Shown here one piece after another: positions 18,201 through 27,440 of a DNA stretch of 64,000 nucleotides. Each line of letters opens with the position of its first letter. Within the stretch, counting starts at the first letter, position 1. This stretch comes from CAVSWT01 sp963746735 (lineage in GTDB: Bacteria > Bacteroidota > Ignavibacteria > Ignavibacteriales > Ignavibacteriaceae). The notes below the pieces were generated by a model, which saw only the letters and a list, made by a program, of their open reading frames with translations, was not told where the DNA came from and ran no database searches. Both the position numbers and the translations under genes were made by a program. The stretch lies in the NCBI GenBank assembly GCA_963746735.1, contig CAVVCO010000024.1:62001-126000 (forward strand). The letters are read 5' to 3'.

Positions 18201-19244
18201 ATGGCAGATAAAAAGAAATATTTGAAAGATGTAATTCAGCATATTGATATAAAAAAGTATAATGTTATTCCCCTTGTTGATTCGATGGAACACATGGCTT
18301 TTACAGCAAGAGATTTAAATCGTGCTGCAAGAATTTATGATATGATGCTGCAGGAAAGCGAATGCGGAATAATTTTGACTTTGGCAGGCAGCTTATTCAG
18401 TGCAGGGTTAAAAAAAGTTGTTTATGATTTGGTAATGAACAATATGGTTGATGCAATAGTTTCAACCGGCGCAGTAATGGTTGATCAGGACTTTTTTGAA
18501 GCACTTGGCTTTAAGCATTACAAAGGAACCCCTTTCAGTGATGATAATGAATTAAGAGAATTACACATTGATAGAATTTATGATACTTATATTGATGAAG
18601 ATGAATTAAGAGTCTGCGATGAAACTACCGGAAAAATATTTGACAGCCTTGAACCACGCCCATATTCATCCAGAGAATTACTTTGGGAATTCGGAAAGTA
18701 TCTTGAAAATAACGGCGGACCAAAAGTAGAAGATTCCGTTATTTATGCCTGCTATAAAAAGAATGTTCCAATTTTTGTCCCGGCTTTTTCTGATTGCTCT
18801 GCCGGATTTGGATTTATAGTTCATCAAACTCAAAATCCTACAAAACATGTTTCAATAGATTCGGCGAAAGATTTTCTTGAACTCACTAAAATAAAATTGA
18901 ACTGTAAGGAAACTGGTATTTTTATGATTGGCGGCGGAGTTCCTAAAAATTTTACTCAAGATATTGTTGTTGCTGCAGACATACTCGAAGAAGATGCACC
19001 AATGCACAAATACGCAGTGCAAATTACAGTTGCAGATGTACGAGACGGTGCACTTTCAAGCTCGACATTAAAAGAAGCAAGCTCATGGGGAAAAGTTGAA
19101 ACGACACATGAACAAATGGTTTATTCAGAAGCGACTATTGCAATGCCTTTGATTGCCGGTTATGCTTACCACAAAGGTTCCTGGAAAGAAAGAGAGCCGA
19201 GAGAATTTACGAAAATTTACTCTGAAGAAAGTGCTTCGGTTTAA
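18201..19244 (+). CDS. Deoxyhypusine synthase-like protein
   Basis: 347 residues homologous to eukaryotic/archaeal deoxyhypusine synthase, which transfers the aminobutyl group of spermidine using NAD. Bacteria lack the eIF5A substrate; characterised bacterial relatives include homospermidine synthases, so a polyamine role is likely. Seen: an N-terminal VIPLVDSMEHMAFTARDLNRA, NAD-fold segments (LTLAGSLFSAGLKKVV, DAIVSTGAVMVDQDF), FVPAFSDCSAGFGF, MIGGGVPKNF, and SWGK with Lys298 at the position of the catalytic lysine. A good ribosome-binding site (AGGAG) precedes the ATG. Confidence 0.9.
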   Translation: MADKKKYLKDVIQHIDIKKYNVIPLVDSMEHMAFTARDLNRAARIYDMMLQESECGIILTLAGSLFSAGLKKVVYDLVMNNMVDAIVSTGAVMVDQDFFEALGFKHYKGTPFSDDNELRELHIDRIYDTYIDEDELRVCDETTGKIFDSLEPRPYSSRELLWEFGKYLENNGGPKVEDSVIYACYKKNVPIFVPAFSDCSAGFGFIVHQTQNPTKHVSIDSAKDFLELTKIKLNCKETGIFMIGGGVPKNFTQDIVVAADILEEDAPMHKYAVQITVADVRDGALSSSTLKEASSWGKVETTHEQMVYSEATIAMPLIAGYAYHKGSWKEREPREFTKIYSEESASV

Positions 19245-19257
19245 GTTAATATTTATT

Positions 19258-19290
19258 ATAATGCCGGATGTTCTCCGGCATTATTAATTT
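19258..19290 (+). terminator. Hairpin after the deoxyhypusine-synthase-like gene
   Basis: ATAATGCCGGA and TCCGGCATTAT form a perfect 11-bp stem with a five-base loop, 14 bases past the stop. The following T-run is short (TAATTTG), so it is a probable rather than certain terminator. Confidence 0.7.
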
Positions 19291-19458
19291 GTCTATCCAC
19301 TTTTATACCTTTGATTTGCAAAACCTCAATCTCATTATGCCCTTTTCAGCACAATTTCAACGAAAACATGAAGTATTAAACAATTATTAAATCAATTTTT
19401 ATACGGAAAAAATCTTTTAAAAAGCATATATTGTTTGTCCAATAAATTAGAAGTTTGT

Positions 19459-21593
19459 ATGCAGCCAAAAGAATTATTAAAAAAATATAATGACCCTAAA
19501 AATTTTTTCAACCGCGACTTAAGCTGGATTGAATTCAACAGGCGTGTGCTTGAAGAAGCTTTGGATCCTGAACAGCCGCTGCTGGAAAAAGTAAAATTCA
19601 TTTCAATCTTTCATTCCAATCTAGATGAATTTTATATGATTCGAGTGTCAGGTCTAAAAGAACAAATTGTTGCTAGTGTTTTAGAGCCATCAATTGACGG
19701 ACTTACTCCAATCGAACAGCTTCAAAAAATTGAAAAATGTGTTCAATCCATGCTGAAAACCGTGATGGATTTATGGACAAATGAAGTTGTCCCTTCGCTG
19801 AAAGAAAATAATATTGATATTTCTGATTACAATGATTTATCGGAAAATGAAAAAACAATTCTAACGGAATATTTTAAAAAGAAATTTACCCGGTTCTTAC
19901 TCCCCTGGCATTCGATCCGGGCAGACCTTTTCCTTATATCTCTAATTTAAGTTTGAGCCTTGCTATTCTTATTAGAAAGCCAAATGGGGAAAATCATTTT
20001 GCTAGAGTAAAAGTCCCAAGCATTCTTCCCAGGCTTTTACAAATCGATAAGATTATTGAACCAAATAAAAAGGTACAGACTAACGGACAATTCTCTGCAA
20101 AATTTGTTTGGTTAGGTGATATTATTAAAGATAATCTTTCTTTTCTATTTCCGGGTTTGGAAGTAGTTGAAGCTCACCGTTTTAGAATTACACGTGACAC
20201 CGACATTGAATTACAGGAAGACGAAGCAGATGATCTTCTAAGTGTTATTGAAGAAAATATACGCCAGAGAAGATTTGGCAGTGTTGTAAGGCTTGAAGTT
20301 GCTAGTAAAATGCCTGACTTTATGCTTGATACTTTAATGGAAAACTTATTAATAAAAAGAGAAGATGTACATATATTTGACGGCCCTTTAGGCTTAAGCG
20401 ATATAATGTCACTGTATGATCTGCCGCTTCATCAGTTAAAAGTGAAACCATATTACCCTGTCATTCCAAAATTCTTTGAAGAAGATGAAGATATTTTTAC
20501 AACTATCAGGCAGAAAGATATTATACTTCACCATCCTTATCATTCTTTTACACCAGTAATAGATTTAATCAAACAAGCAGCGAAGGATCCTGATGTACTT
20601 GCAATTAAGCAAACATTGTATCGTGTCGGATTAAATTCTCCAATTGTAAAATATTTAATTGAAGCCGCCGAACGAGGTAAACAGGTTGCTGTGTTAGTTG
20701 AACTTAAAGCACGCTTTGATGAAGAAAATAATATTTTTTGGGCACGTGAACTTGAAAAAGTTGGTGTGCATGTAGTATATGGTTTGGTGGGTTTAAAAAC
20801 GCATGCTAAAATGACTTTGGTTGTTAGAAAGGAATTTGACGGTGTTAAAAGATATGTTCACCTTTCTACAGGGAATTACAATGTATCTACCGCAAAGCTG
20901 TATACTGATTTAGGTTTCTTCACGTGCGATAATGATATATGTACTGACGTTGCAGATATTTTTAATTACCTTACCGGATATTCAAAACAAACTGATTTTA
21001 AAAAATTAATTGTCTCCCCGATTAATATGCGTTCAAGGATGATTGATTTAATATTCCGGGAAATTGAAAACAAAAAAAACGGGGGCGAAGGAAAAATTAT
21101 TTGGAAACTCAATTCGCTTGTTGATCCGGCTGTAATTAGCGCTTTGTATGAAGCTTCAAATAATGGTGTGCAAATAGAATTGATTGTAAGAGGAATTTGC
21201 TGCCTTGTTCCCGGTGTGGAAGGATTAAGCGAAAACATAAAAGTAATGAGTGTGGTGGGAAGGTATCTTGAACACAGCCGACTATTATATTTTTATAATA
21301 ATGGGAATGAAGAAATATATTTAAGCAGTGCAGATATGATGCAAAGAAATCTTGATAGAAGAGTTGAAATTGCATTCCCGATTGAAGACAAAAAAATTAA
21401 AGAAGATCTCTTAAAAACATTAATAAAAATTTCTCTTAAAGATAATATTAAAGGAAGATTCTTAAATAGCGATATGACATATTCCAGATTAAAAGTTGAA
21501 AATGGCGATAAGAAGATTGATTCGCAAGAATGGTTAATGAGCCAGGCGGTAAAAAAATCTGGCAACTATTCTAAAACTAAAGTGTCACGTTAA
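19459..21593 (+). pseudogene. ppk1: Polyphosphate kinase 1, split by a -1 frameshift
   Basis: PPK1 makes polyphosphate from ATP. The start is the ATG at 19459 (MQPKELL); an upstream TTG at 19435 is less likely. The first frame carries the N-terminal signature FFNRDLSWIEFNRRVLEEA and FHSNLDEFYMIRVSGLKEQ and runs to a stop at 19950. The second frame, open to 21593, carries the rest, with catalytic HLSTGNYN (His codon 20859-20861) and EHSRLLYFYN (21273-21275). At the TTT of 19885-19887 the frame is lost: one extra T would restore PVLTPLAFDPGRPFPYISNL, strongly conserved in PPK1. All other regions look intact, so a sequencing error is quite possible. Confidence 0.9.
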
Positions 21594-21666
21594 TATTTAG
21601 AATAATAAATTCAAAAATAACTTTTAAAATATTTCATTATTATTTTAAAACGCAAAAGGATTACAA

Positions 21667-22770
21667 ATGATTGATATAACAAAAAGCGGAATACTTAATT
21701 CTTTCAAAAAAGTTGAAGATAAAAACTTCAGTAAAGATCTATTAACATTGAATTCAATAAAAAATATTGAAACGAACGATGATGATTTGATTGTAGACTT
21801 TTCACTTCCAATTTCTCAAGCAAACGTTACAGAAGAATTGAAATCAAAATTTACAAAAACATTAAAAAATGATTTCCCTGAACTAGGTGAAGTTACTATA
21901 AATATTCAGGCCAAGGTAACTGCTCATCAAGATCAAAAGAAAGATTCGATTCTACCGGGAGTTAAAAATACAATTGCTGTTGCCAGCGGTAAAGGCGGTG
22001 TCGGAAAAAGTACTGTTGCAGTAAATCTAGCAGTAGCTTTAGCTAAAGACGGCTATCAGGTTGGACTAATTGATGCTGACATTTATGGACCAAGCATTCC
22101 TATAATGCTGGGAATAAAGGATAAACCGCAGATTTATCAGAATCAAAAAACAATGAAAATGATTCCGTTGGAAAATTACGGGATAAAATTAATTTCTATC
22201 GGTTTGTTGATTGATGATAATGCGCCGGTAATTTGGAGAGGCCCAATGGCTAGCGGTGCAGTTAAACAATTTATGACAGATGTTGATTGGGGAGAACTTG
22301 ACTATTTAATCTTTGATATGCCTCCCGGAACAGGAGACATTCAATTGACATTAGTTCAAACTATACCGCTTACAGGTTCGGTTATTGTCACAACTCCTCA
22401 AGAGGTTTCATTAATTGATGCACGAAAAGCTTTAAAAATGTTTACTAGAGTTAATGTTCCTGTTCTCGGAATAGTAGAAAACATGAGTTACTTTATAGCA
22501 CCTGATACCGGTAAAAAATATGATATATTTGGTTCTGGTGGTGGTGAGAGAATATCTAAAGAATTAAATGCTCCCTTTATCGGCGGCATTCCAATTGACC
22601 CGCGAATTAGAAAAGGCGGGGACAGCGGTGTTCCGATTGTTTACGATATTCCGGATTCGGATGAAGCAAAAATTATTACCAGGATTTCAAGAAATTTGGC
22701 TGAACAAGTCAATCTTAATAATCTAAAAGACAATTCTAAAGTTGAAATTCTTCTTGAAGACGATGAATAA
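21667..22770 (+). CDS. Mrp/NBP35 family iron-sulfur cluster carrier ATPase
   Basis: 367 residues. N-terminal MIP18 (DUF59) domain (about 5-85) followed by a ParA/MinD-like ATPase with the deviant P-loop SGKGGVGKST (107-116), DADIYGPSIP and MPPGTGDIQL. Known Mrp/ApbC proteins carry and transfer Fe-S clusters; many have a C-terminal CxxC, which I do not see here. The neighbouring downstream gene is an Nfu scaffold, which supports an Fe-S role. Confidence 0.93.
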   Translation: MIDITKSGILNSFKKVEDKNFSKDLLTLNSIKNIETNDDDLIVDFSLPISQANVTEELKSKFTKTLKNDFPELGEVTINIQAKVTAHQDQKKDSILPGVKNTIAVASGKGGVGKSTVAVNLAVALAKDGYQVGLIDADIYGPSIPIMLGIKDKPQIYQNQKTMKMIPLENYGIKLISIGLLIDDNAPVIWRGPMASGAVKQFMTDVDWGELDYLIFDMPPGTGDIQLTLVQTIPLTGSVIVTTPQEVSLIDARKALKMFTRVNVPVLGIVENMSYFIAPDTGKKYDIFGSGGGERISKELNAPFIGGIPIDPRIRKGGDSGVPIVYDIPDSDEAKIITRISRNLAEQVNLNNLKDNSKVEILLEDDE

Positions 22771-22887
22771 TTTTTAGATAAGATAATTGTTTGAAAGAAA
22801 TTTAAATTTGAGCTAAATGGGAACAGATATTTTTTTTCGTAGTCATTTTTTAAAAAATGTAATTGAACATGCTTAAGAAATAAATTT

Positions 22888-23115
22888 ATGAAAGATGAAG
22901 TTTTAAAAGCTTTGGATGCCGTCAGACCGTTTCTACAGGCAGACAGCGGCGATGTTGAGCTGGTAGATATAACTGAAGATGGAATAGTAAAAGTAAGATT
23001 TTCAGGTGCTTGTGTGGTTTGCCCAATGTCTCAAATGACTTTACGCGCCGGTGTTGAACGTTCTCTTCAAAGGGAAGTGCCCGGCATTCGCCGTGTTGAA
23101 GCTGTTAGCAATTAA
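22888..23115 (+). CDS. NifU C-terminal-type (Nfu) iron-sulfur scaffold
   Basis: 75 residues forming a stand-alone Nfu domain. The cluster-binding CxxC is Cys42 and Cys45 (ACVVCPMS); the start QADSGDVELVDI is characteristic. It lies 117 bases after the Mrp-like gene on the same strand; the two probably serve the same Fe-S delivery route. Confidence 0.93.
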   Translation: MKDEVLKALDAVRPFLQADSGDVELVDITEDGIVKVRFSGACVVCPMSQMTLRAGVERSLQREVPGIRRVEAVSN

Positions 23116-23202
23116 ATTCTTTTTCTTATATTTTTCTGATCAAATTTATTCAGTTGTTATTCGCAACAAACATTATTAAAACAAAAAAGTAATTTTACTT
23201 GC

Positions 23203-24255
23203 ATGACTGAAATAACACAAAGAAAAATTTCAAAGTTTCTTTTATGGTTTTTAGGAATAATTATTTTTCTATTTCTGATTTACCTTTTATCGGATATCAT
23301 AATTATTCTTGCAATTTCAATATTACTGGCTTTTATTTTTGATCCGATTGTTAAGCTTTTTGAACGTGAAGGATTTGATAGGTTAAGTGGAACTTTAATG
23401 ACCCTGATTAGCTTTACTTTTCTGTTGTATTTAGTACTTTCATTCATTATCCCCAAATTTGCTTTCCAGATGAACCAGTTGGTTGCCACTATTCAGCAAT
23501 TTTCTCTTCATCAGCAATTATATGAAATTGAAAGAGAGATTTATAAATTTATTCCGTTTTTTAATCCAGGTGATTTAACCAAACGATTTGAGGAATTTAT
23601 TTCACATCAAATTGTCGGTTCATTCGATCAAATCAGTACGCTGTTATCAAGCATTGTTTCGATTGTTGCAATTTTAATTATTGTTCCTTTTATTACTTTC
23701 TTTATTTTAAAGGACAATCAAAAAATATTTAAATCAATAATCGACATTGTACCAAATAACTATTTTGAAATGTCTTATTGGATTTTGAAAAGAATCACTA
23801 CTCAGCTTGCACGCTTTGTTAGAGGATGGGTATTTGATGCAGCATTCGTTGGAATATTTTGCGGAGTCGGTTTTTATTTTATTGGTATTGAGAATGCACT
23901 TCCCCTGGGTGTTATTGCGGGCCTTGGGCATCTAGTCCCCTATCTCGGCCCTCTAATCGGCGGCGTCCCTGCGCTGATAATTTCAGCAATTCAATTCGGT
24001 GATTTCTCTCATGCACCGTTTATCTTTTTATTGATATTACTTGTTTATACTGTTGACAATGGAATAATTCAACCATTTGTTTTTTCAAAAAGTGTAGACA
24101 TGCATCCAGTAATTATTATACTTTTAGTAATTACCGGAAGTCAACTATTTGGGATTTTAGGAATGTTATTAGCAATACCTACAGCAACCGTCGTCAGAAC
24201 TGCGGCAAAAGAAATTTATTTCGTATTAAAAAATTATAAGATTGCGAAGATTTAA
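23203..24255 (+). CDS. AI-2E family (PerM-like) membrane transporter
   Basis: 350 residues with about seven or eight membrane segments: two near the N-terminus (FLLWFLGIIIFLFLIYLL, IIILAISILLAFIF), one after residue 60, and the conserved C-terminal bundle with GLGHLVPYLGPLIGGVP and VDNGIIQPFVFSKSVDMHP. Members export or exchange small molecules or ions; the substrate cannot be told from the sequence, and few family members transport AI-2. Confidence 0.9.
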   Translation: MTEITQRKISKFLLWFLGIIIFLFLIYLLSDIIIILAISILLAFIFDPIVKLFEREGFDRLSGTLMTLISFTFLLYLVLSFIIPKFAFQMNQLVATIQQFSLHQQLYEIEREIYKFIPFFNPGDLTKRFEEFISHQIVGSFDQISTLLSSIVSIVAILIIVPFITFFILKDNQKIFKSIIDIVPNNYFEMSYWILKRITTQLARFVRGWVFDAAFVGIFCGVGFYFIGIENALPLGVIAGLGHLVPYLGPLIGGVPALIISAIQFGDFSHAPFIFLLILLVYTVDNGIIQPFVFSKSVDMHPVIIILLVITGSQLFGILGMLLAIPTATVVRTAAKEIYFVLKNYKIAKI

Positions 24256-24286
24256 AAAGATAAGCCGCTTGTTTTGAAATTAAATT

Positions 24287-25285
24287 TTACAATTCCTTCA
24301 GTATATTATTTATAACATCTACTGAAGTTATTCCTTCTGCTTCAGCATTAAAGTTGGTAATGATTCGATGGCGCAAGACCGGCACCATATTAACCTTCAC
24401 ATCATCTATATTAGGAGTAAATCTACCGCTCATAATTGCTCTTGTTTTTGCAGCTAAAATTAAGTACTGCGAAGCTCTTGGCCCTGCACCCCAGTTAATC
24501 ATTTGATTAACCATTTGAGAATTCTTTTCATTTTGGGGACGAGTTTTGTTAACCGAATTTACTGCAAATTCAATCACATTATCTGCAACCGGAACTTTTC
24601 TAACAAGATCCTGAAACCGAATTATTTCCTCAGCAGTAACTATTTTATTTAACTTTGGAGAATAGCCGCTTGTTGTTGATTGAACAATCTTTACTTCTTC
24701 TTCAAATGAAGGATAGCTAAGCCATAGATTAAACATGAACCTATCAAGCTGTGCTTCTGGCAATGGGTAAGTGCCTTCTTGCTCAATTGGATTTTGAGTA
24801 GCTAATACAAAAAATGGTTCTTCCAATGTATAAGTAATTCCGGCAGCAGTTACTTTATGTTCCTGCATTGCTTCAAGCAAAGCAGCCTGCGTTTTCGGGG
24901 GAGTTCTATTTATTTCATCGGCAAGAATGACATTAGCAAATACAGGCCCGGGTATAAATTTAAAATTTCTTTTTTTAGATAACTGATCTTCTTCTAAAAT
25001 TTCAGTTCCTGTGATATCGCTCGGCATTAAATCAGGTGTGAATTGAATTCGATTGAACTTCAAATCCATTACTTCAGCTAAAGTTTTTATCAGCAGAGTT
25101 TTTGCTAACCCGGGAACACCCACCAATAGGCAATGCCCTTTAGCTAAGAGAGAAATTAAGAGCTGGTCAATAATTTCATTCTGGCCAACAATAACTTTAG
25201 AAATTTCAGACTTAATCTCTTTAACTTTATCATTAAGTTTCTCAACTAATTGAACATCCTGATCAAGCGCATCGGCGTTTTTCAA
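24287..25285 (-). CDS. MoxR-type AAA+ ATPase
   Basis: 332 residues. Walker A GVPGLAKT (56-63), Walker B VILADEINR, and FVLATQNPIEQEGTYPLPEAQLDRFMF are hallmarks of the MoxR/RavA clade. Such ATPases act as chaperones for maturation of envelope or metal-containing complexes, usually with VWA-domain partners; none is visible here. Instead it follows three periplasmic foldase-like genes on the same strand, 39 bases after the nearest. Confidence 0.94.
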   Translation of the reverse strand: MKNADALDQDVQLVEKLNDKVKEIKSEISKVIVGQNEIIDQLLISLLAKGHCLLVGVPGLAKTLLIKTLAEVMDLKFNRIQFTPDLMPSDITGTEILEEDQLSKKRNFKFIPGPVFANVILADEINRTPPKTQAALLEAMQEHKVTAAGITYTLEEPFFVLATQNPIEQEGTYPLPEAQLDRFMFNLWLSYPSFEEEVKIVQSTTSGYSPKLNKIVTAEEIIRFQDLVRKVPVADNVIEFAVNSVNKTRPQNEKNSQMVNQMINWGAGPRASQYLILAAKTRAIMSGRFTPNIDDVKVNMVPVLRHRIITNFNAEAEGITSVDVINNILKEL

Positions 25286-25324
25286 ATTTAATCCTGTATT
25301 ATTTTTTAATGCTAATAATATTAT

Positions 25325-26602
25325 CTAAATACGAATCTGCCAGTATATTTTCTTTTTTAATTCGTTAATCCAGTTTTGATATAACTCTTGCTTCTTATAC
25401 TGGTCAGCTAATTTCTTTAATTCCTGGTAATCTTTATTTAAATCGACTTCGTGCTGCGGAATTCTTTTTTCCAAATATACAATATGGTATCCATAATTTC
25501 CTTTTCCAAAATCAATTCTTTTAGGAAAGCTGATATCCCCTTCCTTCATGTTTGAAACAACATCCAGCATGCTTTTATCTAGCTGATTAAGATAAAAAGT
25601 ACCAAGCTCTCCGCCGAATGGCTGTGTATCTTTATCTTCACTGTATTTTTTGGCGTATTCGGCAAAAGTACCGTCACCTTTTACAATACTGTCTCTAACG
25701 TTTGTTAGAAATTTAATTGCTTTTAAATCTGCTTGTTCATCATTTTTAATTTTGATAAGAATATGCCTGGTATGAATTGCTTCACCGCGTCTTTCAATCA
25801 TCTGAATAATATGATATCCAACAGGAGATTCAATTACTTCCGAAATTTGCCCAGGTTCCAACGCAAATGCAGCGGATTCAAATTCAGGATAAAATACTCC
25901 ACGCTTTACAAATCCAAGATCGCCACCCTGTGAAGCACTGCCCGGATCCTCGGAATATTTTTTTGCCATAGTTGCAAAATCAGCACCTGCCTTTATTGAA
26001 TCCAAAATTGCCTGTGCTTTTTCTTTGTATTTTTCTTTCATCTCGTTGGAAGCAGTTGGATTTCGGAAGATATGAGCTATCTGAACTTTTTCAGGAATAA
26101 CTCCAAGGCTATCTTTGAATTTATTATAGAAATCTTCTACTTCTCTCCTGGTTGCGTCAACAGTTCCGAATTTTTTTTCTTGAAGCTTCTGCGACATTAA
26201 ATTCTTTTTCACATCATCATGAAGTTCTCTTCTCATTTTTTCAATACTCATCCCATATACATCTTCAACTTTTTCTTTCGAACCGTATTGCTGGATGAAC
26301 ATATTAATTTGATAATCGATTCTATTTTTAATTTCATCTTCAGATATATTTATTGAGTCCAGAATTGCTTGAGCATACACAAGCTTATCTTCAATCATTG
26401 CGTTAAGCACTTCTTTTTTAAGCCCGGGGGTATTGGGATTAATTTTTCTTTGAGCAGCATATAAATTTATCTGAAAATCAAGTTCGCTTTGCATTATGAT
26501 TTCATTATCAACAACAGCTACAATTTTATCTAAAACTTCCTGCGCATTGATTACTTTAAAGAGTAAAAATATTAAAGCAACCAGAATAAATTTAGTTTTC
26601 AT
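25325..26602 (-). CDS. SurA-like peptidyl-prolyl isomerase with two parvulin domains
   Basis: 425 residues with a signal peptide (MKTKFILVALIFLLFKVINAQ). SurA N-domain at about 22-165 (LDKIVAVVDNEIIMQSELD), parvulin (PpiC) domain 1 at about 170-270 (QIAHIFRNP, YSEDPGSASQGGDLGFV, GYHIIQMIERR), domain 2 at about 275-385 (IHTRHILI, YSEDKDTQPFGGELGTF, YGYHIVYLEK). This is the full SurA layout; SurA escorts outer-membrane proteins to the Bam complex. It is the third of three linked genes of this type. Confidence 0.94.
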   Translation of the reverse strand: MKTKFILVALIFLLFKVINAQEVLDKIVAVVDNEIIMQSELDFQINLYAAQRKINPNTPGLKKEVLNAMIEDKLVYAQAILDSINISEDEIKNRIDYQINMFIQQYGSKEKVEDVYGMSIEKMRRELHDDVKKNLMSQKLQEKKFGTVDATRREVEDFYNKFKDSLGVIPEKVQIAHIFRNPTASNEMKEKYKEKAQAILDSIKAGADFATMAKKYSEDPGSASQGGDLGFVKRGVFYPEFESAAFALEPGQISEVIESPVGYHIIQMIERRGEAIHTRHILIKIKNDEQADLKAIKFLTNVRDSIVKGDGTFAEYAKKYSEDKDTQPFGGELGTFYLNQLDKSMLDVVSNMKEGDISFPKRIDFGKGNYGYHIVYLEKRIPQHEVDLNKDYQELKKLADQYKKQELYQNWINELKKKIYWQIRI

Positions 26603-26609
26603 TAATCAC

Positions 26610-27440
26610 CTAATTTTTAACGTCTATTTCATTTTTTTTATAAAGATCTCTAATATAATTTTTTATGATGTCTTCTTTTTTATCAGTGATGAATCTATTT
26701 TCTACATTTTTACTTATTAAATTAAATGGAGGAATAACTCCTTTATCAAATTTCTGAAGCAGCTGCACAACATTATATTTATTTTGATCATCAGACAACA
26801 CAATACTTACTTCATCCTGGTTAAGTTCGTTAATTAAACGCAATAAAGTAACAGGTTCAATTTTGTGAATAGGTAAGAACCAGTTTGTTTCCTTGTTAAA
26901 TACGGAAGGATCGCCTTTGAATGCTATTAAAGCTTTGTTCCAATTACTCTCCAGGACAGTTGTTCTAAATTGAACTGCCTGGTCTTCATTTGTAAAACTT
27001 ATGAAATTAATTAAATAATAAACATCACCGGTTTTAAATTCATCTTTATGAGCTTCAAAATATTCTTCAACATCCTTTTGATCAATATTAAGTTCAGTAT
27101 CATTGTAATGGTTTTCCAGCAATTTAGCAATTGCTAAATCTTTTCTTGATTCCTCAATGGTCTTTTTAAACTCTTCTGTTTTTTCGATACCTTCACTTTT
27201 AGCTTCCTGGTAAAGTAATTCCCGGTTAATCCAATTCCTGATAATTTCGGCTTTGTAGAAATTTTTATTGGATGAAGCATCAACTAACTTCGTGTATTCA
27301 TCTTTAGTCAAATATGAATCATTAACACGTGCTATGTAATCAATTTTCTTCTTTTCTTTACCGCAGCCCATTAATAAAGCTGCGGCAAGAAAAGCAATGA
27401 AAACATTATTGATTTGTAAATGCTTTTGGAAGCTCGTCAT
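26610..27440 (-). CDS. SurA N-domain-like lipoprotein
   Basis: 276 residues with a lipoprotein signal (AALLMGCGKEKK, Cys26). The mature part begins IDYIARVNDSYLTKDEYTKL, like the chaperone domain of SurA/PrsA, but no clear parvulin domain follows, so it is probably a chaperone-like protein without isomerase activity. The start overlaps the upstream PPIase gene by 35 bases; no later start would keep the signal sequence. It lies directly before the surA-like gene. Confidence 0.8.
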   Translation of the reverse strand: MTSFQKHLQINNVFIAFLAAALLMGCGKEKKKIDYIARVNDSYLTKDEYTKLVDASSNKNFYKAEIIRNWINRELLYQEAKSEGIEKTEEFKKTIEESRKDLAIAKLLENHYNDTELNIDQKDVEEYFEAHKDEFKTGDVYYLINFISFTNEDQAVQFRTTVLESNWNKALIAFKGDPSVFNKETNWFLPIHKIEPVTLLRLINELNQDEVSIVLSDDQNKYNVVQLLQKFDKGVIPPFNLISKNVENRFITDKKEDIIKNYIRDLYKKNEIDVKN

